This document shows, piece by piece, positions 58,352 through 64,000 of a DNA stretch of 64,000 bases; within the stretch, counting starts at the first letter, position 1, and every line of letters starts with the position of its first letter. The stretch comes from Spirometra erinaceieuropaei (taxonomy: Eukaryota; Platyhelminthes; Cestoda; Diphyllobothriidea; Diphyllobothriidae). Both the position numbers and the translations under genes were made by a program. The stretch spans positions 279,227-343,226 of the forward strand of contig CACRXP010000676.1 of the NCBI GenBank assembly GCA_902702965.1, in the 5' to 3' direction. The notes beneath the pieces are model-generated. The model made no database searches. It had not been told where the DNA came from and saw only the letters and a list, made by a program, of their open reading frames with translations.

Positions 58352-58619
58352 AGTGTAAAGGACCTGCGTAACTGCTTCTCTATCGGCATGAACAGCGCAG
58401 CCAAATGGCCTGAGCATCAAACAGACGATAAAGACGCCTATAAACCGGACCATCTTCGAATACATGTATATACCGACAGATCCTGTTTAGAAGCTGAGGG
58501 AAGACTTACGTGCCGGTATTCTGGTGAGAGCGATGGTCACTCAGCGACCAAATCAAAACTTCAGAGTGGGATAAACAAGGAGCGGGCGGTCGCTGCAGTT
58601 CTTCTGAAGGAAATACGAG
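58352..58619 (+). CDS. Exon 17: second half of split Ig-like domain, GC-AG donor
   Basis: The acceptor is TTTCACTACATTTCAG, phase 0, matching exon 16. The exit CGAG|GCAAGT is a consensus GC-AG donor in phase 1. The 89 codons carry the F-strand cysteine in GRLTCRYSG, plus two further cysteines that could form an extra disulphide. A lysine-rich stretch follows the domain. Confidence 0.72.
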
Positions 58620-59285
58620 GCAAGTTCCCTTCAAATTAGCAGACTTAAATAGCCCAAGAATGTATTTAGAACCTCCTGAAGACGCATTTTTATTTTCACT
58701 TGTCTTTTGCTTTTCTCAAATAATGAAAAACAGTCTGGCATATTCATGCACGATAAAGCAACTAAGTGTTTTCAAGGATACAGCCCGACCGTCAAGCCCC
58801 CATTTAATACAATTCACGTATAACATGTGCATGAACACCAGCGAACTAAACAGATTGTGGTCAGCTATGAAGAGTTCTGACTGACTCATGGGTTGGTGTC
58901 TGTTGTCTACGGGTGTAATGTCATCAACGGTCGTTAAGTAGATACAATTCAGATCCTAAGTAGTGGGATGCTTGCTGGAAGTTGTTTTCGCAACTTTTGG
59001 GGGTCAAGTATCCGTCTATGCTTCCAGCTTGTTCGAAGTATAAAAAAGTAATTGGTCGTTAGCTGAATGCAGAACAAAAGAACCTCTTGGCAGATGCAAT
59101 TATAGTTCATAGTTTAATTTATAGGTTTTTTTCGTAAAACGTTTTTTTTCTACCGTCAGACGGCCTCTTACTTTGGTACCCCTTCTGAGATATGTTTATC
59201 CTATTTTGACCACATAAGTAAATACCTAAGTTTGAAAAGCCCTATCCCGAGACTGAAGTCAAACCATTCGAAACTCCCATTTCAG

Positions 59286-59357
59286 GCGTCCACAAACAGA
59301 ATTCCACTTCTCCAAAAAGACAATCAGAGGATGGAGAAAAATCGCATGAAGAAGAAG
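59286..59357 (+). CDS. Exon 18: short charged linker
   Basis: The acceptor is CTCCCATTTCAG and the donor G|GTAAAA, phase 1 at both ends; 23 full codons. The peptide is polar (SPKRQSEDGEKSHEEE) with one NST sequon, like a stalk between the last Ig domain and the membrane-attachment region. Confidence 0.62.
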
Positions 59358-59813
59358 GTAAAATGAAAACGATATTTCTTCACTTATTTGATGATATGTC
59401 CCTGGAAAAAATAGCCTCTTAACTAACCGTGTTTAAATACGTTCTTGACGAAAGTTAAGTCATTTGTCCATGGACGAATCCGCCTAATTTAAGTGATCAT
59501 AAATATGAAACCGCTATGTTAGAAGAGTCCATACCTTCATGTTCTTGAATAAATAGTAAAATTTTCTTTATTAGCAAGGTTACAATTCGGGGTATCGGGA
59601 CTTCCCCTTGCTTCTAATTCAGTGTCCTCGATCTCTCGAAAAGTACCAAATTCATTTAAATATCAATTTGCAATAGTATCAACGAGCGTATCCGTTTGTT
59701 GGACTTAGGTAGAATGTTGAGGAAGTAGACATTATTAAAAAGGGCCCAGATCTAATTGCCAGAGCCCATCTGCATTCGTAGCTCTGATCTATTTTTCTCC
59801 ACTCTGTCAACAG

Positions 59814-60016
59814 GAAGTACAATATCGTTAGAAGTCTCCCCCATCACTGCCAACCGACCAGAGGATACAGAGGGTGAAATTCGAGGAAGTGCTGGCGAAT
59901 TTATTAAACAGAGGACCTCAGACTCCGTCCGCATAAATCCCTACATCTTTTTCTCCTTATTTCTCACGGTAGCTCTCAGACGCAGCCTTGTCCAAGACTA
60001 CTTTGTTCTTGTCTAA
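59814..60016 (+). CDS. Exon 19: terminal exon with hydrophobic C-terminal segment
   Basis: The acceptor is CTCCACTCTGTCAACAG; 66 codons, then TAA. After a Ser/Thr/Glu-rich stalk comes a hydrophobic run, PYIFFSLFLTVAL, followed by RR and a short aromatic tail (LVQDYFVLV). This could be a short membrane anchor with a tiny cytoplasmic tail, or part of a GPI-attachment signal. The run is shorter than a typical 20-residue helix, so the mode of attachment is unsure. Confidence 0.72.
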
Positions 60017-60364
60017 CCCTGCTCCCAATCTTTTTCTGTCCCCCCTCTGTCAGGATGTGCATTTGTTCTCTGATCTAGCTTCTCCTTGGTTTTCTAACAA
60101 CAAAAACTGATATCTCCTAATCATACACTTTTAGTTTAGATTTGCAAAATCCTCCAGCCCCATGTGTTACCTCGATGAAATTTCTAACAGCAAATCTGGG
60201 CTTACCGTTTATGACCAAAGTCTCCGATATCCAACTGTCCTTGCTCGTTTATATCGTTTCCTTTCCGGCCCTGACAACCCGTTACAATGCGTTCCGGAAC
60301 ACCTTCAAGGTCCAAAATCTTCTTGGGAACTGCTAGGAAACCTTGTAGGAATTTTTTTAATAAA
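60017..60364 (+). other. Probable 3' UTR of the main gene
   Basis: The stretch between the stop and the first clear AATAAA (60359-60364) has no continuation of the coding chain. It is pyrimidine-rich at first. A 100-codon frame at 60162-60464 starts here but has no recognisable domain and lacks exon-type borders, so I treat it as chance. Confidence 0.45.
60359..60364 (+). terminator. Polyadenylation signal AATAAA
   Basis: First canonical hexamer downstream of the main gene's stop, about 340 nt away. There is no transcript evidence. Confidence 0.4.
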
Positions 60365-62869
60365 CAGTACTGAGAGAACTTCGGATTATTCACATAAACT
60401 TCAGATTTTACAAGGAAGCTACTCACTGGACAGTGCGCGTCTATACGGCGCCGTACGGGTCTGAGTTATCTGATATTCTCACTTCCCTTGAGTGTGTAGA
60501 GGACGTCTGCGAGTTTGCTGGTTGCGGCTGAAAGTATTTTGCCGGTTGCATACCTAGTACTAAATGTCTGAAATCAATGGCAGCAAAATTCGAGATAATC
60601 TTCTACATGAGGACTTAAATTAAAGCAGTTAGGCCTTAGTCCTAACAGAACAATCCTAAACTACACGTCGCCCAAGCATGACAGATTGTGGGGCTAATGT
60701 TGAACTGGGGAGTTTGCAGTCCTTCCTTGTCATTTGATTCTGTCTAATTTTCTCTGGAGTGTGAATTTGGAAGATACTAAAAGCAAAGACAAGAAACACT
60801 GGAGCGATCATTTGGGGCTTATTTGACTTCGTCAACCAGGAATTCCCAAAAGTTAGTGCCTTTGCACTAGAGATCTCAACCCGGATCTAATAGGCTATGT
60901 GCATTTGTGTCAAGCGCTCTTACCCTTTCGACCATCGCGCAATCTCTTCTTCAAATTCAGTGGAAGGTATCCAGCCACATGTGGATAACGTCCGCCTATC
61001 TATCCGGATTGCGAAACCGTAATTGACGATTTTATTTGGTCACGAAGTTGCGGATCATAAGGCTAGGGTTGAAAAGTGAAAGTAACTATCGACGGAACTC
61101 CACTTTTATAAAATAGCTCTGTCAAAATGCCGAGTCCGGTAGGAATACATCTGAATTGATTCTTGCACATTACAGTTGTTAAGCTATTTACGAATTGGAT
61201 CGCAAGTGTTTTTTTCTAGTAGACACACGCTTTCTTCCCGCAGAATACCCGTCTAACCCAAGTTAGGTTTTGTGTTTTGCCCGTAAAATTCGTACTATTT
61301 TCTTCAGAAAAGGAGTCTTTGCTTAGAATACGAACTCGTTTATACTCATTGCAATGACTCCCATAGCCGTGTATAATGCTTTTGCCACGTGCCATAGGGG
61401 TAATCGTCCCATTATCCAACGTAACAACTTAAGTCTATGCTTTAATACTAAGTTTACAAATGTCGGCGATGGTTGATGTAATTGTTGGGAGAAACTAGTG
61501 TTTACATTCGTTTTGGTATATAGGTCGTGCGTAGATACTTTAAATGGATCTGATAATTGAAAAGACCATTTCAAAGAGCTCGCTGGCTTACGAAAGCACC
61601 CTCTATGGGGCAGGTAAACCGTCCAGATAACGGTAGATGTGAGACAAAGGCACTAAAGGTGATAGAGTAAACGCTCAATCGACCTCGAGAGACCGCCCGA
61701 TGTTACGAAGACGTCTGCGCAACAGAGGAGGTTCGTACAACCCTAGTATTTTTCATAGTTTTATATGAACCAAGACAAAACGCACGCTAAAATATATATG
61801 CAGTACACCAGCAACTCACTTGAAACTTATGCACATATAAAAACCAGCGACAGCTAATCGGGCCAGCTGTACACAGAAAACTTATTTTAAAAGTATCGCA
61901 AAATGGACAAGCAACAAAAAAAGTACTAACCTGGCAAAGAAGCATAAGAACAAGAAGCGAATGCTAACATAAACGCGTTTCTTGCTTCGAACGTATAGGT
62001 GAACCCTGCACGCCTCTCTACCTAAAACCGCTATTAATTACATCATACAGACCGACATATTACAATTTTGGGACCCAACGAACGCAAGCTAACTCATTTA
62101 CAGATGAAGAAGATTTCCCAGTTGAACCAGATACTATAGAAGCAATTTACAGCCCGGATAATTCATTATGGCAGTGCAGTTTTGCAAATCCTGTTTATCG
62201 TTTTATTAGCAGACGATTTAACTCAAATTCTTATTGCTCCACTAAGGCACTGAAACAATGGCACATCTAACTGCAATTACCAGTCATAAATCTCGAATGT
62301 AACCTTGAGATATTGCTGCAGTAGGTGAAGATATGAGCAGATGCTAAGCGCCGCTATCTTCTGGCCAGGTTCCATGTTGTAGGAAAAGACATACGGCATT
62401 AGGGAGACAATTATATTCTGCACCGAATGGATGAAGAATATGTTTCTGCGGCAGGTTAACGATAGAACGCGAGACTCACGTCAAGATATTTCAAAGTTGC
62501 AAGCAGATCAAAAGTAAGACTGTTATAAGCTTAAATCGTAAAAGGAGTCTCTTTTCATTTGGTGCAACTGCAAAGGATCAAAGCTTGGAAATTAACAACA
62601 TCCTTTGCACTTAATTTTCGGCTTTGCGAGATTGAAACTCTTGTTTATGAAGAGCTAAGCATGTGAAAGTTTTAGCAGATGGGTACCCCCTAAATGACCG
62701 ACTTCACTCAAGTAACTATAAGTCACTTTATTAAGGAAATAGGGCTGTCGACCTTGGGATCGCTATTCATCCTCGAAAATAACACTGGAATCAACTTTCA
62801 TAACAGCAATCCCGGTAACTGACAAGTCACTGGTATGTATGGTCTGGGCACAAACTGCCGTTACTGAAG
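60365..62869. other. Downstream intergenic region, nothing recognised
   Basis: A/T-rich; the minus-strand frames at 61216-61574 overlap each other and lack motifs. No promoter signal for another gene could be supported. Confidence 0.45.
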
Positions 62870-63380
62870 TAATCTTGATTATGTTTACAGTAGTTTACCA
62901 CCAAATAAGTGCTTAGTTAGCATTTGAATTTGTCGATAGTTTCTGAGAGGATCAGCGCGCCAAGTAGTCCGTTCCATGCTCTAACGACTCTACGACACGC
63001 TGTTCCGTCGGACGTCCCCATGGAACAAACTCGTCTGCAGTTTAGAAGGATGACCACCCAGGCAGTCCGTCCCAGCAAACTTGAGGAATTCATCAAGGTT
63101 TAGGACACATCCATGGCCTCTAACAATCCGGTAGGTCTGCATAAGGTTACAGTCCAGTTGCCTGAAATTGAGAGCAAACAAATCACGTCCAGCCGGTTTG
63201 ACTTTGTAAGAAACATGGTCAAGATTCTTTACCATCTTCGTAGCCGTTTCCCGCACTTGTTTATGGTGCTGATAATCTTTCTTGGACCAAAGACGCCAGT
63301 TCTGGACGGCATACCCCAAGTGAGATTAAACGAATGTCCTGCAGGTTTTTCCGAACAGCTTCCTATGGTATAGAATAGGT
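62870..63380 (-). mobile_element. LINE (CR1/jockey-like) 3' fragment, end of RT ORF
   Basis: On the minus strand the frame 63319-62990 reads like the C-terminus of CR1- or jockey-type RT proteins: LGYAVQNWRLWSKKD, then ETATKMVKNL, LDCNLMQTYRIVRG and GGHPSKLQ. The RVVRAWNGLL and IDKFK parts continue to about 62900 in a shifted frame. The RT core is absent, the usual outcome of 5' truncation. Confidence 0.75.
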
Positions 63381-63566
63381 TTATTCTAGCACCTCTTGGG
63401 CAACAAGCGCCAGTTTATGCACAACCGTTCAAAATCCTTAGACTCGAGATAAGTTGAAATTCATTTATAACTGAAATATTTGACATATTTCTGCGTCGAT
63501 TTTGCGTCGATTTTTATTAGCTGTCGAAAATAATACATAAATCCATTACACTCTCTCCGTTTAACC

Positions 63567-64000
63567 ATGACTGATGCTGCGTTTGCTGTCGACAAAGTAG
63601 ATCTTTCGGCCATCGTCCGTTTACAGAAGTTCATCGAGAAACATGAACATATTTTTACGATTCTCGATTCACTAACAGACTCAAATAGATTCATGAAAAG
63701 CCTAACGAGCCTACCACAAATTGAATCGATTTTACATTTAGTTTCGTCAGAAGTCGCGGATAGATCGAAACGCAAGCTCAATTTAATTATCCGTAATATG
63801 CCCCACACCGTTAATCCGACACCATCAATTCAAAATTTTATACATTCGTGTGGCTTGGACATCAGAGTAGCTAACACTAAAAGACTTCACTCCAGAAGCA
63901 AAAATAAACCCGTCTTAGTAACCTTCTACCCACAGGCGGAAGCTAAGATTGTCCTACAAAATCCCGAGGTAAACAGAAATCTGCGGAACCTAAACTCGTT
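63567..64000 (+). CDS. LINE ORF1-like protein, start of (runs off the window)
   Basis: An ATG at 63567 opens 144 codons with no stop up to the window edge. An N-terminal helical, coiled-coil-like part (VRLQKFIEKHEHIFTILDSL) is followed by SKRKLNLIIRNMP, then VANTKRLHSRSKNKPVLVTF and EAKIVLQNPE, the order of the RNA-binding ORF1 fold of non-LTR retrotransposons (LINE-type; CR1 or L2 relatives most likely). It is probably the start of an element in the opposite orientation to the LINE fragment at its left. Confidence 0.65.
   Translation, partial: MTDAAFAVDKVDLSAIVRLQKFIEKHEHIFTILDSLTDSNRFMKSLTSLPQIESILHLVSSEVADRSKRKLNLIIRNMPHTVNPTPSIQNFIHSCGLDIRVANTKRLHSRSKNKPVLVTFYPQAEAKIVLQNPEVNRNLRNLNS

Larger units (their letters stand above)
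8041..60016 (+). other. Gene span: multi-exon Ig/FN3-like surface protein (5' end not identified)
   Basis: Nineteen exons chain into one frame: 8041-8367, 12651-12758, 16301-16500, 19736-19934, 21174-21461, 22691-22900, 26202-26293, 31644-31851, 36699-36872, 37922-38089, 41843-42249, 44458-44527, 44623-44940, 50824-51144, 52765-53121, 56213-56376, 58352-58619, 59286-59357, 59814-60016. The coding sum is 4154 nt, a 2-nt partial codon plus 1384 codons including the stop. Every junction has matching phase, either 1-1 or 0-0. Order of domains: one split Ig-like domain, a long beta-rich FN3-like region, four Ig-like domains, a charged linker and a hydrophobic C-terminus. No kinase or phosphatase domain is visible. 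I infer a membrane-attached adhesion or receptor-like protein and do not recognise a named orthologue. Introns range from 95 nt (44528-44622) to about 5.9 kb (44941-50823) and hold most of the window's transposons. Exon joins are predictions from splice signals and frame only. Confidence 0.75.

Noticed and set aside
60162..60464. A 100-codon frame after the main gene
   Set aside because: No known domain and no splice borders in a fitting phase; it lies across the AATAAA signal.

Overview
The window looks like animal nuclear DNA. Its main gene is cut into short exons by long introns, with GT-AG and some GC-AG splice sites, and the introns are packed with degenerate retroelements: Penelope-like elements (PLEs), LINE pieces, tRNA-headed SINEs and foldback repeats. 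This style and the multidomain adhesion-type gene suggest an invertebrate. A repeat-rich flatworm, perhaps a diphyllobothriid tapeworm, is my best guess, but that rests on recalled genome style and not on a diagnostic marker.

Main gene. Nineteen plus-strand exons between 8041 and 60016 can be chained with perfectly matching splice phases into one open frame of 1383 codons plus a stop. The 5' end is missing or unrecognised; a possible further exon lies near 6.4 kb. The predicted protein starts with an Ig-like domain split over two exons (8041 and 12651). A long beta-rich, FN3-like ectodomain follows (16301 to 44527), then four further Ig-like domains (44623, 50824, 52765, and one split over 56213 and 58352), a short charged linker and a C-terminal hydrophobic segment. 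It is probably a surface-anchored adhesion or receptor-like protein. Three of its 18 introns appear to use GC donors.

Mobile DNA. At least three PLE groups are present. Group A has the best copy at 47.69-49.50 kb, with RT and GIY-YIG domains, and broken copies at 13.5-15.3 and 41.0-41.8 kb. Group B is decayed, on the minus strand, at 0-0.3, 29.1-29.7, 39.7-40.7 and 42.5-44.2 kb. Group C is known here only as 3' ends at 10.8-11.7, 32.3-32.5, 34.05-34.5 and 53.2-53.95 kb. Groups A and C carry hammerhead-ribozyme-like motifs in their tails. A CR1/jockey-like LINE 3' fragment (minus strand) and the start of a LINE ORF1 (plus strand, running off the window) occupy 62.9-64.0 kb.

Other repeats. Three foldback elements have tRNA-like sequences at both ends (17.46, 25.10 and 55.35 kb). 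A SINE family of about 160 bp sits beside or inside hairpin repeats (12.2, 39.1, 46.6 and 49.6-50.5 kb). An unclassified repeat occurs at 30.84, 46.16 and 46.81 kb. Degenerate telomere-like tracts lie at 3.63, 28.54 and 57.43 kb. A long TTC/GAA tract sits at 1.80 kb. Most of these lie in introns of the main gene, which has evidently grown by insertion.
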